Shown here: piece after piece, positions 1-8,783 of the stretch
Layout: each line of letters starts with the position of its first letter
Position numbering within the stretch: position 1 is the first letter of the stretch
Source of the DNA: Chryseobacterium oryzae
GTDB taxonomy: Bacteria; Bacteroidota; Bacteroidia; Flavobacteriales; Weeksellaceae
DNA length: 64,000 bases
Assembly: GCF_022811665.1 (NCBI RefSeq)
Contig: NZ_CP094529.1
Coordinates: forward strand, 496,001 to 560,000
Reading direction: 5' to 3'
Made by a program: the position numbers and the translations under genes
The notes under the pieces: generated by a model
Databases searched by the model: none
Told to the model about the DNA's origin: nothing
The model's input: only the letters and a program-made list of their open reading frames with translations

Positions 1-196
1 TGAGCTCGATGTAAAACTTGTTTCCGTATCTGCGACGTCAGCTTTAGGACAGTTAAAAGGTTCAGATTCAATTTTCGAAATCTATACCGAAAGTTATGGT
101 GAAAATCCAATCGTTATTATGGGAGCCGGAGCGGGAGCTAAAGTGACAGCAAGAGGCGTTTTTGGAGATATTTTAAGACTTAGTGAAACCAAATAA
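1..196 (+). CDS. thrA: Homoserine dehydrogenase, C-terminal end (probably bifunctional aspartokinase/homoserine dehydrogenase), partial
   Basis: Only the last 64 codons are visible (frame from base 2, stop TAA at 194-196). The tail contains NPIVIMGAGAGAKVTARGVF followed by GDILRL, which resembles the C-terminal end of the ThrA-type homoserine dehydrogenase domain. That enzyme makes L-homoserine from aspartate semialdehyde with NAD(P)H. Monofunctional Hom proteins usually carry a C-terminal ACT domain after this region; its absence favours the fused aspartokinase/homoserine dehydrogenase form, but the aspartokinase half lies outside the window. The next gene uses activated homoserine, so the context fits a homoserine-to-methionine operon. 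Confidence 0.75.
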   Translation, partial: ELDVKLVSVSATSALGQLKGSDSIFEIYTESYGENPIVIMGAGAGAKVTARGVFGDILRLSETK

Positions 197-230
197 TTTT
201 TGTACAACGTACAAAGTAAAATGTATTAAT
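197..230. repeat. Short dispersed intergenic repeat, copy 1
   Basis: The thrA-metZ gap contains a GTACAAAGTA-type motif (209-230, running into the metZ start codon). The same 22 bases recur in inverted orientation at 62732-62753 with two mismatches. Both copies lie in intergenic gaps just upstream of a gene start. Confidence 0.5.
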
Positions 231-1434
231 GATGAACAACGAAGAAAAACCATCAACAGAGAACCTTCAACCTTCAGTCAATTTTGAAACTCTTGCGATA
301 AGAACCCAAACGGAAAGAACTCAGTTTGATGAGCATTCTACGCCGCTTTTTCTTACATCAAGCTTTGTTTTTGAGGATGCAGAAGATATGAGAGCAAGTT
401 TTGCTGAAGAGAAATCGAAAAATTTATACAGCCGTTTTTCAAATCCGAACGTCTCCGAATTTACAGACAAAATCGTACAAATGGAAGGCGCAGAAGCGGG
501 ATATGCTTTTGCTACAGGAATGGCGGCTATTTATTCAACATTTGCGAGTTTGCTCAATGCAGGCGATCACATTGTGAGCTGTCAGTCGGTTTTTGGTTCA
601 ACTCATACTCTGTTTACAAAATATTTCCCTAAATGGAATATTGAAACGACTTATTTTAAAGCAAATGATGCCGGAAATGTTGAAAAATATATTCAGCCAA
701 ACACCAGAATACTTTATCTTGAAACCCCTACAAATCCTGCCATCGAAGTTTTGGATCTCGAATTTTTCGGAAAAATAGCCAGAAAGCATAATCTTCTGTT
801 TATTGTAGATAACTGCTTTGCCACACCTTATCTTCAACAGCCCATAAAGTATGGAGCAGATATTGTGGTGCATTCTGCTACCAAATTAATTGACGGTCAA
901 GGTCGAGTTTTGGGTGGTGTTGCCGTGGGAAAGGCAGATTTAATCCGTGAGATTTATCTCTTTGCGAGAAATACAGGACCGGCAATGTCTCCATTTAATG
1001 CCTGGGTTTTATCTAAAAGTTTAGAAACTTTAGCCATCCGTGTTGAAAAACATTGCGAAAATGCCTTAAAAGTAGCAGAATTTTTAGAAAATCATCCTCA
1101 GGTAGAATTGGTGAAATATCCTTTCCTAAAGTCTCATCCTAGTTACGAAATTGCCAAAAAGCAAATGAGATTAGGAGGGAATATTGTTGCCTTTGAAATT
1201 AAAGGAGGCATAGAAGGCGGAAGAAATTTTTTAGACAAAATTAAAATGTGTTCTCTTTCTGCCAATCTTGGTGATACAAGAACGATAGTAACGCATCCGG
1301 CTTCTACAACGCATTCTAAACTGTCTGATGACGAAAGAAATGAAGTTGGCATTACTGCAGGTTTGGTTCGTTGCTCTGTTGGTTTGGAGCATGTGGATGA
1401 TATTATTGCAGATCTGAAACAAGCGTTGGATTAA
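229..1434 (+). CDS. metZ: O-succinyl/O-acetylhomoserine sulfhydrylase (MetZ-like, Cys/Met metabolism PLP family)
   Basis: This 401-residue fold-type I PLP enzyme makes homocysteine (or cystathionine) from acylated homoserine. Visible family features are YSRFSNPN (67-74), the glycine-rich GYAFATGMAA (91-100), the PLP-ring aspartate in VDNCFATP (D194) and the Schiff-base lysine in SATKLIDGQGR (K219). Length is normal for the family. Two ATG codons are tandem at the start (229 and 232). It follows thrA by 32 bases and precedes both metH genes, so direct sulfhydrylation feeding MetH is the likely role. Cystathionine gamma-synthase is the main alternative; sequence alone does not settle acyl-group or sulfur-donor specificity. 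Confidence 0.82.
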   Translation: MMNNEEKPSTENLQPSVNFETLAIRTQTERTQFDEHSTPLFLTSSFVFEDAEDMRASFAEEKSKNLYSRFSNPNVSEFTDKIVQMEGAEAGYAFATGMAAIYSTFASLLNAGDHIVSCQSVFGSTHTLFTKYFPKWNIETTYFKANDAGNVEKYIQPNTRILYLETPTNPAIEVLDLEFFGKIARKHNLLFIVDNCFATPYLQQPIKYGADIVVHSATKLIDGQGRVLGGVAVGKADLIREIYLFARNTGPAMSPFNAWVLSKSLETLAIRVEKHCENALKVAEFLENHPQVELVKYPFLKSHPSYEIAKKQMRLGGNIVAFEIKGGIEGGRNFLDKIKMCSLSANLGDTRTIVTHPASTTHSKLSDDERNEVGITAGLVRCSVGLEHVDDIIADLKQALD

Positions 1435-1445
1435 TTCAATGAATG

Positions 1446-1488
1446 GGCTTTAGCCTGTTTGAATATAAAAGAAAAAATGGCTTTAGCC
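1446..1488. repeat. Duplicated GGCTTTAGCC mini-palindrome in the metZ-metH gap
   Basis: The ten-base GGCTTTAGCC (arms GGCT/AGCC) occurs at 1446-1455 and again at 1479-1488, 33 bases apart, filling most of the 64-base gap. It could be a minimal intergenic repeat or form a small RNA structure; nothing further can be said from sequence. Confidence 0.4.
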
Positions 1489-1498
1489 TAAATATAAA

Positions 1499-2509
1499 AT
1501 GAAAAATTCAGAACAATTATACAAAGCATTATCCGACAGAATTTTAGTTCTGGACGGAGCAATGGGAACTATGTTGCAGCGGTACAAATTTGAAGAAGAA
1601 GATTATCGTGGCGAACGTTTCAAGGATTGGGAACATCCGGTAAAAGGAAATAACGATTTACTTTCATTAACGCAGCCTCATGCAATAAAGGAAGTTCATA
1701 AAAAATACTTGGAAGCTGGGGCAGATATTATAGAAACCAATACGTTTTCGGGAACTACGATTGCGATGGCAGATTATCACATGCAGGATTTGGTGTATGA
1801 ATTGAACTATGAATCTGCAAAAATTGCCAGAAAAGTTTGTGATGAATTCACAGCTCAAAATCCTGATAAACCGCGATTTGTTGCCGGTTCTATCGGGCCT
1901 ACCAACAGAACAGCGAGTTTAAGTCCTGATGTTAATGATCCGGGTTTTCGGGCGATTACTTTTGAAGAATTGCGTGTAGCTTACAAACAGCAATGTGAAG
2001 CTTTATTAGACGGAGGTTCAGATATTTTGCTGGTGGAAACCATCTTTGATACCTTAAATGCCAAAGCGGCATTATTTGCTATTGATGAAATTCAGGAAGA
2101 AAGAGGGATTTCAATTCCTATTATGGTTTCAGGAACAATTACCGATGCTTCAGGAAGAACATTAAGCGGACAAACCGCAGAAGCATTCTTGATTTCTGTT
2201 TCACACCTAAATTTATTAAGTGTGGGTTTTAATTGTGCACTCGGAGCCAATCAGTTAACTCCCTATTTAGAAACATTGTCACATAATTCAGAGTTCCATA
2301 TTTCAGCTTACCCGAATGCGGGTCTTCCCAATGCTTTCGGGCAGTATGATGAATCTCCGGAATTTATGGCTGAACAGATCAGAGAATATGCCGAGAAAGG
2401 TTTAATTAATATTATTGGTGGATGTTGTGGTACAACACCAGACCATATTAAAGCAATTGCAGATTTGGTACAAACCTACCAGCCAAGAAAACTTAACGTA
2501 ACAATATAA
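1499..2509 (+). CDS. metH: Methionine synthase N-terminal module: homocysteine S-methyltransferase domain
   Basis: A 336-residue stand-alone homocysteine-binding barrel equivalent to the first domain of cobalamin-dependent MetH. The N-terminal [12 protein letters not shown] (17-28) and the three zinc-ligand cysteines expected for the family are present: C246 in GFNCALGAN and C309/C310 in [10 protein letters not shown]. It activates homocysteine thiolate for methylation. The rest of MetH is a separate gene 100 bases downstream (2610-5276), so a functional enzyme must assemble from two chains. The organisation is recognised in Bacteroidota; there is no sign that a stop codon recently split one gene, because the 100-base gap is not open in frame. 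Confidence 0.9.
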   Translation: MKNSEQLYKALSDRILVLDGAMGTMLQRYKFEEEDYRGERFKDWEHPVKGNNDLLSLTQPHAIKEVHKKYLEAGADIIETNTFSGTTIAMADYHMQDLVYELNYESAKIARKVCDEFTAQNPDKPRFVAGSIGPTNRTASLSPDVNDPGFRAITFEELRVAYKQQCEALLDGGSDILLVETIFDTLNAKAALFAIDEIQEERGISIPIMVSGTITDASGRTLSGQTAEAFLISVSHLNLLSVGFNCALGANQLTPYLETLSHNSEFHISAYPNAGLPNAFGQYDESPEFMAEQIREYAEKGLINIIGGCCGTTPDHIKAIADLVQTYQPRKLNVTI

Positions 2510-2609
2510 CAATGCATCAGTTTATTAGTTGTCTAACAAAATATTATTCTGAACGAAGTAAAGAATCATATTGTTATATGGGTAAACTTTTATATTGGTA
2601 AATTAAAAG

Positions 2610-5276
2610 ATGAAATACTTAAAATTATCAGGGCTTGAGCCCCTTATTATAACTCCGGAGTCTAATTTTATTAATGTTGGAGAGAGAACCAATGTGGCGG
2701 GTTCCAAAAAATTTCTTCGATTAATTAAAGAAGAAAAATTTTCAGAAGCTTTAGATATCGCCAGAGATCAGGTAGATGGAGGAGCTCAGATTTTGGATGT
2801 CAATTTTGATGACGGTCTTATTGATGGTAAAGCTTCCATGGTCAAATTCCTTAATCTTATTGGGTCAGAGCCGGATATCTCTAAAATTCCGATTATGATT
2901 GATTCTTCCAAATGGGAAATTTTGGAAACCGGTCTTCAGGTGGTACAGGGTAAATGCGTGGTAAATTCCATCAGTTTAAAAGAAGGAAAAGAAGAGTTCG
3001 TAAAACACGCCAAAGCTATTAAGAGATACGGTGCGGCGGTTATTGTGATGGCTTTTGATGAGGTTGGGCAGGCTGATAATTACGAAAGAAGAATTGAAAT
3101 TACCAAAAGATCGTACGATATATTGGTTAATGAGGTTAAATTTCCTGCAGAAGATATAATTTTCGATTTAAATATATTTCCGGTAGCTACGGGAATGGAA
3201 GAACATCGCAAAAATGCCATCGATTTTATTGAGGCAACGCGCTGGGTTCGTCAGAATCTTCCGTATGCGTCTGTGAGCGGAGGAGTTTCTAATGTTTCGT
3301 TTTCATTTCGTGGGAATGATACCGTGAGAGAAGCCATGCACTCGGTTTTCCTGTATCACGCTATTCAGGCTGGGATGAATATCGGAATCGTAAATCCTGC
3401 AATGCTCGAGGTTTATGATGAAATAAATAAAGAGCTTCTGGAATTAGTTGAAGATGTGATTCTTGACAGAAGAGATGATGCCACCGAAAGGCTTTTAGAT
3501 TATTCTGAACGTAATAAATCGGTTAAAAAGGAAAAAACAGAAGAACTTGAATGGCGTACCCACTCTTTACAGGACAGAATTACCCATTCTTTAGTGAAAG
3601 GAATAGATCGTTTTATAGAAGAAGATGTAGAAGAAGCAAGGCTTCAGTCTGAAAGACCACTGCATGTGATTGAAGTTAATCTGATGGTGGGAATGGGTGT
3701 TGTGGGCGACCTTTTCGGAAGCGGGAAAATGTTCCTTCCACAGGTTGTAAAATCTGCCCGTGTTATGAAAAAGGCGGTAGCATATCTTCAGCCGTTCATA
3801 GAGGCAGAAAAAGATCATACCCAGAAAGCCAATGGTAAAATTCTGATGGCTACGGTAAAAGGCGATGTTCACGATATTGGTAAAAATATCGTAAGTGTAG
3901 TTTTGGGCTGTAATAATTACGAAATTGTTGATTTGGGGGTGATGGTTCCTGCCGAAAAAATCATTCAGGCGGCTGTTGAGCATCAGGTGGATGTGATTGG
4001 TTTGAGCGGATTGATTACGCCAAGTTTGGACGAAATGGTGTATATCGCTTCAGAATTAGAGAGACAAAATTTAGATTTTCCTTTATTGATAGGCGGTGCA
4101 ACTACTTCAAAAGCCCATACCGCTGTGAAAATAGATTTAAAATATAAAAATGCCGTTGTGCATGTTAATGACGCTTCCAGAGCGGTAAATGTAGTGAGTT
4201 CATTATTGGGTGACAGAAACAAAGAATATGTTGAAGATTTAAAAACCGATTATTCAGATTTTAGAGAAAAATTTCTGAACAGGCAGGTGGAAAAAAATTA
4301 TGCTTCTCTTGAAGATGCCCGAAAGAATAAGTTTAAAATAGATTGGGAAAAAGAAGAAATTTTTACACCGAACAATTTAGGTATTCAGGTTTTTGAAAAT
4401 CAGGATTTGAGAGAATTATTACCTTTTATCGATTGGTCGCCGTTTTTCAGAAGCTGGGATCTCCATGGGAAATATCCGGATATTTTAGAAGATGAGGTAG
4501 TAGGAACTCAGGCAACAGAATTATTTAAAGATGCACAGGTTATTTTAAAAAGAATTTTAGATGAAAAACTATTGACGGCAAAAGCAGTTTTCGGAATCTT
4601 TAAAGCAAATTCCAATGAAACGGATGATATTTTGATCTTCGATGAAAATGGTGTTCGGCAGTCAAAATTCATTACTTTAAGACAACAGGCACAGCGTTCT
4701 CAGGGAAAAGATTATCTGGCTTTAAGCGATTTTATTGCTCCTCAAAATTCAGAAAAAACCGATTATGTGGGAGCTTTCTGTGTAACAACAGGTTTCGGAA
4801 CCGATGAACTGGCTGAAGAATATGAAAAAGCGAACGATGATTATAATGCGATTATGGTAAAAGCTTTGGCAGACCGTTTTGCAGAAGCTTATGCCGAATT
4901 TTTGCATAAAAAAGTCCGTACAGAATATTGGGGCTACGCCAATCAGGAAAATTTAAGCAACGAAGAATTAATTGCCGAAAAATATAAAGGAACCCGCCCT
5001 GCTCCTGGATATCCTGCATGTCCGGATCATTTGGAAAAGCATGCAATTTGGGACTTGCTAAAAGTAGAAGAAAAAATTGGAGTTTATTTAACCGAAAGCT
5101 TAGCGATGTTCCCAACGGCATCGGTTTCGGGGTATTATTTCGGAAGCCCACACGCCAAATATTTTGGTTTGGGTAAAATTGACGAAGACCAGTTGAAAGA
5201 ATATTCCGAAAGAAAAGGTATTTCTTTACAGGAAGCAAGAAAATGGCTGAATCCTAATTTGGCAGATGGAATTTAA
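2610..5276 (+). CDS. metH: Methionine synthase C-terminal modules: folate, cobalamin and AdoMet reactivation domains
   Basis: This 888-residue protein carries the remaining MetH domains in canonical order. The methyltetrahydrofolate-binding barrel starts with [11 protein letters not shown] (22-32). The four-helix cap includes [20 protein letters not shown] (359-378). The cobalamin domain has [10 protein letters not shown] with the axial histidine H421. The AdoMet-binding reactivation domain follows at roughly 560-888, with [12 protein letters not shown] (796-807). It transfers methyl from methyl-THF via cobalamin to homocysteine held by the upstream protein. The presence of the reactivation domain means it should be repaired by reductive methylation. 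No cobalamin riboswitch is apparent upstream. Confidence 0.93.
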   Translation: MKYLKLSGLEPLIITPESNFINVGERTNVAGSKKFLRLIKEEKFSEALDIARDQVDGGAQILDVNFDDGLIDGKASMVKFLNLIGSEPDISKIPIMIDSSKWEILETGLQVVQGKCVVNSISLKEGKEEFVKHAKAIKRYGAAVIVMAFDEVGQADNYERRIEITKRSYDILVNEVKFPAEDIIFDLNIFPVATGMEEHRKNAIDFIEATRWVRQNLPYASVSGGVSNVSFSFRGNDTVREAMHSVFLYHAIQAGMNIGIVNPAMLEVYDEINKELLELVEDVILDRRDDATERLLDYSERNKSVKKEKTEELEWRTHSLQDRITHSLVKGIDRFIEEDVEEARLQSERPLHVIEVNLMVGMGVVGDLFGSGKMFLPQVVKSARVMKKAVAYLQPFIEAEKDHTQKANGKILMATVKGDVHDIGKNIVSVVLGCNNYEIVDLGVMVPAEKIIQAAVEHQVDVIGLSGLITPSLDEMVYIASELERQNLDFPLLIGGATTSKAHTAVKIDLKYKNAVVHVNDASRAVNVVSSLLGDRNKEYVEDLKTDYSDFREKFLNRQVEKNYASLEDARKNKFKIDWEKEEIFTPNNLGIQVFENQDLRELLPFIDWSPFFRSWDLHGKYPDILEDEVVGTQATELFKDAQVILKRILDEKLLTAKAVFGIFKANSNETDDILIFDENGVRQSKFITLRQQAQRSQGKDYLALSDFIAPQNSEKTDYVGAFCVTTGFGTDELAEEYEKANDDYNAIMVKALADRFAEAYAEFLHKKVRTEYWGYANQENLSNEELIAEKYKGTRPAPGYPACPDHLEKHAIWDLLKVEEKIGVYLTESLAMFPTASVSGYYFGSPHAKYFGLGKIDEDQLKEYSERKGISLQEARKWLNPNLADGI

Positions 5277-5312
5277 GCTGAAAAAACAAAAAATTAAACT
5301 TACTATCATTAC

Positions 5313-6272
5313 ATGAAAATCACCGACCATATAAAAAATGCAAACGGAAAAACTTTATTCTCTCTCGAAGTTGTTCCGCCTCAAAAAGGTATTGGAATTG
5401 AAGATTTATATAAAAATATAGACCCTTTAATGGAATTTAAACCTCCGTTTATTGATGTCACCACTTCCAGAGAAGAATATATCTACATTGATAAAGGTAA
5501 TGGTTTGATGGAACGCCGAATCACCAGAATGCGTCCGGGAACTTTAGGGATTTGTGCCGCAATTCAGCATAAATATAATATAGATACCGTTCCGCATTTG
5601 CTTTGCGGAGGTTTTACCAAAGAAGAAACCGAATATCTTTTGGTAGATTGTATGTATCTGGGAATTGATAATATTATGGCACTTCGTGGCGATGCGATGA
5701 AAGGACTTCAGTATTTTGAGCCAACTCAGGGAGGTCATGCGAGTGCAATGGATTTGGTTCATCAAATTAATGATTTGGGGAGAGGTAAATATCTTCACAA
5801 TCAGGACGAAATTTGTGATGAACACAACAAATTCTGCATAGGCGTGGCCGGTTATCCCGAGAAGCATATGGAAGCACCCTCTATGAATTATGATCTGAAA
5901 TGGTTAAAACAAAAAGTTGATGCCGGTGCAGATTATATTGTGACGCAAATGTTTTTCGACAATAAAAAATTTATAGAGTTTGTGAAGAAAGCAAGGGAAA
6001 TGGGAATTACTGTTCCTATTATTCCCGGAATTAAGCCTATTGCAACCAAAAAGCATTTGAAATTACTGCCTCAGGTATTTAAAATAGATTTACCGGAGGA
6101 TTTAATTAACGCTGTTGAAAATGCCAGAAATAATGAAGCAGTTAAACAAATTGGGATAGAGTGGGCAGTCAGCCAGTGCAGAGAGTTGCTGGATTTCGGA
6201 GTTCCTGTACTGCACTTTTATTCTATGGGTAAAAGTGATAATATTAAGAAAGTGGCAGGAGAACTTTTTTAA
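5313..6272 (+). CDS. metF: 5,10-methylenetetrahydrofolate reductase
   Basis: A 319-residue FAD-dependent TIM-barrel reductase making 5-methyl-THF, the methyl donor for MetH. Family features include SLEVVPPQKG near the N-terminus, FIDVTTSREE, the segment DNIMALRGD (FAD/folate region) and DYIVTQMFFDN followed by PIIPGIKPI. Its position 36 bases after metH and before a strong terminator makes it the last gene of the methionine block. Length matches bacterial MetF. Confidence 0.93.
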   Translation: MKITDHIKNANGKTLFSLEVVPPQKGIGIEDLYKNIDPLMEFKPPFIDVTTSREEYIYIDKGNGLMERRITRMRPGTLGICAAIQHKYNIDTVPHLLCGGFTKEETEYLLVDCMYLGIDNIMALRGDAMKGLQYFEPTQGGHASAMDLVHQINDLGRGKYLHNQDEICDEHNKFCIGVAGYPEKHMEAPSMNYDLKWLKQKVDAGADYIVTQMFFDNKKFIEFVKKAREMGITVPIIPGIKPIATKKHLKLLPQVFKIDLPEDLINAVENARNNEAVKQIGIEWAVSQCRELLDFGVPVLHFYSMGKSDNIKKVAGELF

Positions 6273-6282
6273 TTGAATATTT

Positions 6283-6320
6283 AAAATTAGGGCGGAGCCT
6301 TTGGCTCCGCCCTAATTTTA
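6283..6320. terminator. Bidirectional intrinsic terminator between metF and ferritin
   Basis: A perfect 17-bp stem (6283-6299 pairing with 6303-6319) with a three-base TTT loop, G+C-rich in the middle and flanked by A and T runs. It separates the convergent metF and ferritin genes and can stop transcription from both sides. Confidence 0.92.
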
Positions 6321-6337
6321 TCCTGAAAAATTCAACT

Positions 6338-6847
6338 TTATGCTGTAGTATCGGGTGCAAAAACTCTTTTTGCCAATTCCTGATCAAAAAGATATAACGC
6401 AGACGGATTATCGGATACCATTTTAATTTTCGTTACCAACTGAGAGGCACTTGCTTCTTCTTCTACCTGCTCATTAATAAACCACTGCAAGAATGATGTA
6501 GTTGCAAAATCTCCTTCCTCATTGGCATTTTTAACAATGTTAAAAATACTTTTTGTTACTTTTTTCTCATGCTCCAGAGCCTTTTCAAAAATGTCGATTG
6601 CACTTTCGAATTCATGTGGAGGTTTAGAGATTTCCCCTAAAATAATGTTACTCCCAACATCGTTAAGATAATCAAACATTTTGTCGGCATGCATTAGTTC
6701 TTCTTTGCTTTGTACACGGAAGTAATTGGCAATTCCGTCTAAATCTTTTGAAGAAAACCATGCAGACATCGAGAGATAATATTGTGCTGCGTACTGCTCA
6801 TGAGCAATTTGCTCGTTAATGAGCTGTGCAATTTTTTCACTAACCAT
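6338..6847 (-). CDS. ftnA: Ferritin (non-haem, H-type ferroxidase)
   Basis: A 169-residue four-helix ferritin for iron oxidation and storage in the cytoplasm. The di-iron ferroxidase residues are in place: E17 in AHEQYAAQYY, E50 and H53 in KEELMHADK, E94 in EHEKKV, and Q127/E130 in the fourth helix. There is no bacterioferritin haem-ligand pattern. Its own TAnnTTTG-type -7 element lies 17 bases upstream (6864-6871, minus strand), so it is probably monocistronic. Confidence 0.92.
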   Translation of the reverse strand: MVSEKIAQLINEQIAHEQYAAQYYLSMSAWFSSKDLDGIANYFRVQSKEELMHADKMFDYLNDVGSNIILGEISKPPHEFESAIDIFEKALEHEKKVTKSIFNIVKNANEEGDFATTSFLQWFINEQVEEEASASQLVTKIKMVSDNPSALYLFDQELAKRVFAPDTTA

Positions 6848-6863
6848 AATATAAATTTGTATT

Positions 6864-6871
6864 CAAAAATA
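6864..6871 (-). promoter_or_regulatory. Bacteroidota -7 promoter element for ferritin
   Basis: TATTTTTG on the minus strand matches TAnnTTTG, 17 bases before the ferritin start. No convincing -33 box is seen. Confidence 0.5.
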
Positions 6872-6925
6872 ATCATTAAAAGGGAAATTCAAAAGTTTTA
6901 GACTCAATTTAAGTTTAGAACGAAT

Positions 6926-6955
6926 ACAAAAAGGACAGGAAATATCCTGCCCTTT
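6926..6955 (-). terminator. Intrinsic terminator of the Spy-like gene
   Basis: An 11-bp stem with one mismatch around the loop at 6941-6944, followed on the minus strand by a run of T. Confidence 0.7.
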
Positions 6956-6991
6956 CAACATTAAAATCAAAATTATAAACTACTTTTCTTT

Positions 6992-7441
6992 TTACATAGA
7001 AGCATCCGGATGAGGTTTTTTCATCATTTTTCTTTCCCCATTTACTGCTCTGTCTTTCATCATCGCCTTTCTTTCTTCTATTTTTGCTTTTCTGGAAGCC
7101 TGCCATTTTTCAAACTGATCTGGTGAAAGAATGTTCTTCATTTCGTTGTCCATTTGTTGTTTTCGGGCTTTCATCTGCTCAAATTTTGCCTGTCTTTCAC
7201 CTTTGTTTTTCTCGAACTCTTCACGCATTTCAGCTTTGCGTTGTTCGTGTAAGTTTTTTATTTTATCTACCTGAGCTTGGTTCAAATTCAGTTCCTTTTG
7301 CATATCAGAGAGTCTTTGCTGTTCCTTCATCTCCATTTTTTTCTGCATTTCTTCTTTATTAAATTTTTTACCATCTGGTTTTATTTGCGCCATTGCTAAA
7401 CTTCCTGTTGCAATAAATAACGCTAATACTAATTTTTTCAT
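6992..7441 (-). CDS. Exported Spy/CpxP-like protein, Lys/Glu/Met-rich
   Basis: I choose the ATG at 7441 because it gives a clean signal peptide (MKKLVLALFIATGSLAMAQ); an in-frame extension to 7510 adds 23 residues without export logic. The mature protein of about 130 residues is almost entirely charged helix, with LNLNQAQVDKI and LSPDQFEKW, the two helix-start patterns typical of Spy/CpxP (LTxxQ-like) periplasmic proteins and of DUF4890-type Bacteroidota proteins. The methionine-rich coiled region could bind metal or unfolded envelope protein. The function is inferred from architecture only. Confidence 0.7.
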   Translation of the reverse strand: MKKLVLALFIATGSLAMAQIKPDGKKFNKEEMQKKMEMKEQQRLSDMQKELNLNQAQVDKIKNLHEQRKAEMREEFEKNKGERQAKFEQMKARKQQMDNEMKNILSPDQFEKWQASRKAKIEERKAMMKDRAVNGERKMMKKPHPDASM

Positions 7442-7553
7442 GGGTTTGAATATGTATTTGTTATATCTTTTTGATGAAAAAAAATAGTTGAGGTTAAAAA
7501 TTAAATTCATAAAATAAGTTAAATTTTATTATTAAATATTTAATAATATTTTA

Positions 7554-7589
7554 AAAATAAAAGAGAGTAAATAAAAATATTTACTCTCA
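7554..7589 (-). terminator. Intrinsic terminator of the GFRN-repeat gene
   Basis: A perfect 11-bp stem (7564-7574 with 7579-7589) and a four-base loop, followed by T-rich sequence on the minus strand. Confidence 0.75.
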
Positions 7590-7626
7590 ATACCACTCAA
7601 ATATAATATATGAAAACTAAAAAAAA

Positions 7627-8643
7627 CTAATTTCTTACTAAATTTCCTCGGAATCCTGAACTTCTTCCCTCGCCACGGTTATTATTTTCCTGTCTTGGCA
7701 TGCTGTTCTGAATTCTTGGACTTGAATTTTCCATTCTTGGCTGGTTTCTAAATCCTCCGTTGTCTCTCGGAGTTATAACCTGAGGTCTGGGAGACTCAAA
7801 ATTTCTAGGTTGATTATTTCTGAAACCACCATTATCTCTTGGAGTAATTACTTCTGGACTTGATGCATTGGGAGTACTTGGCTGATTATTTCTAAAACCG
7901 CCATTGTCTCTTCCTCCAAATCCGGAATTTCCTCTCGTTCCCATATCCGGATTTCTAAAACCTGAATTGGATCTTGTATTTCCAGTATCGTTTCGGAATC
8001 CTGAATTTCCATTCGGAGTACCATTTCTAAAGCCAGAATTTCTTACAACATTCAGTGTAGGATTATCATTTCTAAAACTGTTTCTATCTACTCTGTAAAC
8101 ATTAATATTTACGTTTCTATATCGCGGCATCACCCGAAATCTCGGAACATAATAAGTTCTTCTATAATTCTGGAAATAAGCAATAGGATTGTAACCATTA
8201 TAATATCTGTTTTGGAAAACTACAAATACTCTTGGTCCTAAAATTCTTTCCATTGCATAAAACCTGTCATAATACCATCTGTCCGGATTGTATCGGTAAA
8301 AATTATCCCAAGCTGCAAAATTAGAATAGAGATTATTAAGGTATAAAATCTGATCTATTTGCCAACGGTTGAGTCTCTGCTGTACAAAAAAACGATTCCA
8401 GTCTATATTATAGATACTTTGTCGGTAATCATTATAATAACTTTGGTAATAATCCTGTGGATAATAATCTTGCGGATAATTGTAATAGTAATCGTCTGGG
8501 AACAAATTTCGGTCATCTTCGTCACTATAATAGTCATCATTATTGCCGTAATAACCATTGTTGCCCCATCCGTTATTTGGATATTGCTGCGCAAAAGCAA
8601 AAGATGCTAAGCCGAGCGCTAATCCTATAAATATTTTTTTCAT
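7627..8643 (-). CDS. Secreted Tyr/Asn-rich protein with GFRN tandem repeats
   Basis: A 338-residue protein with a signal peptide (MKKIFIGLALGLASFAFAQ). Three regions follow. Residues 25-75 are tyrosine- and aspartate-rich, with YYPQDYY repeated. Residues 76-185 look like a folded domain rich in aromatics and arginine. Residues 186-338 are low complexity and carry NSGFRN-like units at about 189, 202, 213, 226, 239, 246, 269, 293 and 329, including two copies of VITPRDNGGFRN (265-276 and 289-300). The composition (Gly, Asn, Arg, Phe) suggests a disordered or phase-separating, RNA- or matrix-binding tail, but no function is known. It lacks a T9SS sorting domain and a lipobox. Confidence 0.75.
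   Translation of the reverse strand: MKKIFIGLALGLASFAFAQQYPNNGWGNNGYYGNNDDYYSDEDDRNLFPDDYYYNYPQDYYPQDYYQSYYNDYRQSIYNIDWNRFFVQQRLNRWQIDQILYLNNLYSNFAAWDNFYRYNPDRWYYDRFYAMERILGPRVFVVFQNRYYNGYNPIAYFQNYRRTYYVPRFRVMPRYRNVNINVYRVDRNSFRNDNPTLNVVRNSGFRNGTPNGNSGFRNDTGNTRSNSGFRNPDMGTRGNSGFGGRDNGGFRNNQPSTPNASSPEVITPRDNGGFRNNQPRNFESPRPQVITPRDNGGFRNQPRMENSSPRIQNSMPRQENNNRGEGRSSGFRGNLVRN
7744..8079 (-). repeat. Coding tandem repeat array, GFRN units
   Basis: Residues 189-300 of the secreted protein consist of degenerate [N/S]GFRN units at 11-24-residue spacing. The two VITPRDNGGFRN units are the most similar and suggest recent duplication. Confidence 0.7.
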
Positions 8644-8703
8644 TTCTTAAATAGTTAATTGGTTGGTTAAATAAAAACTTTCGTTCTTGTCTTTTTGATG
8701 CAA

Positions 8704-8739
8704 ATACAAAAAAGAAGTTAAATCTTAAGATTTAACTTC
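8704..8739 (-). terminator. Intrinsic terminator of the 4-alpha-glucanotransferase gene
   Basis: A perfect 26-base palindrome (8714-8739) followed on the minus strand by a run of T before 8704, 45 bases after the malQ stop. Confidence 0.8.
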
Positions 8740-8783
8740 AGGTTTAATTTATTTTAAATATTTGATAATCAGTGAAATATTTT

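Noticed and set aside
1435..1498. Cobalamin or SAM riboswitch upstream of metH
   Set aside because: The 64-base gap is too short for either class and holds only the GGCTTTAGCC duplicate; no B12-box-like sequence was seen there or at 2510-2609.
7744..8079. CRISPR-like or non-coding tandem repeat
   Set aside because: The periodicity lies in a continuous reading frame and at protein level; unit lengths vary and there are no unique spacers.
7904..8610. Open frames on the plus strand opposite the GFRN-repeat gene
   Set aside because: They are by-products of the biased repeats; no signal peptide, start context or recognisable domain, and the minus-strand gene has all three.
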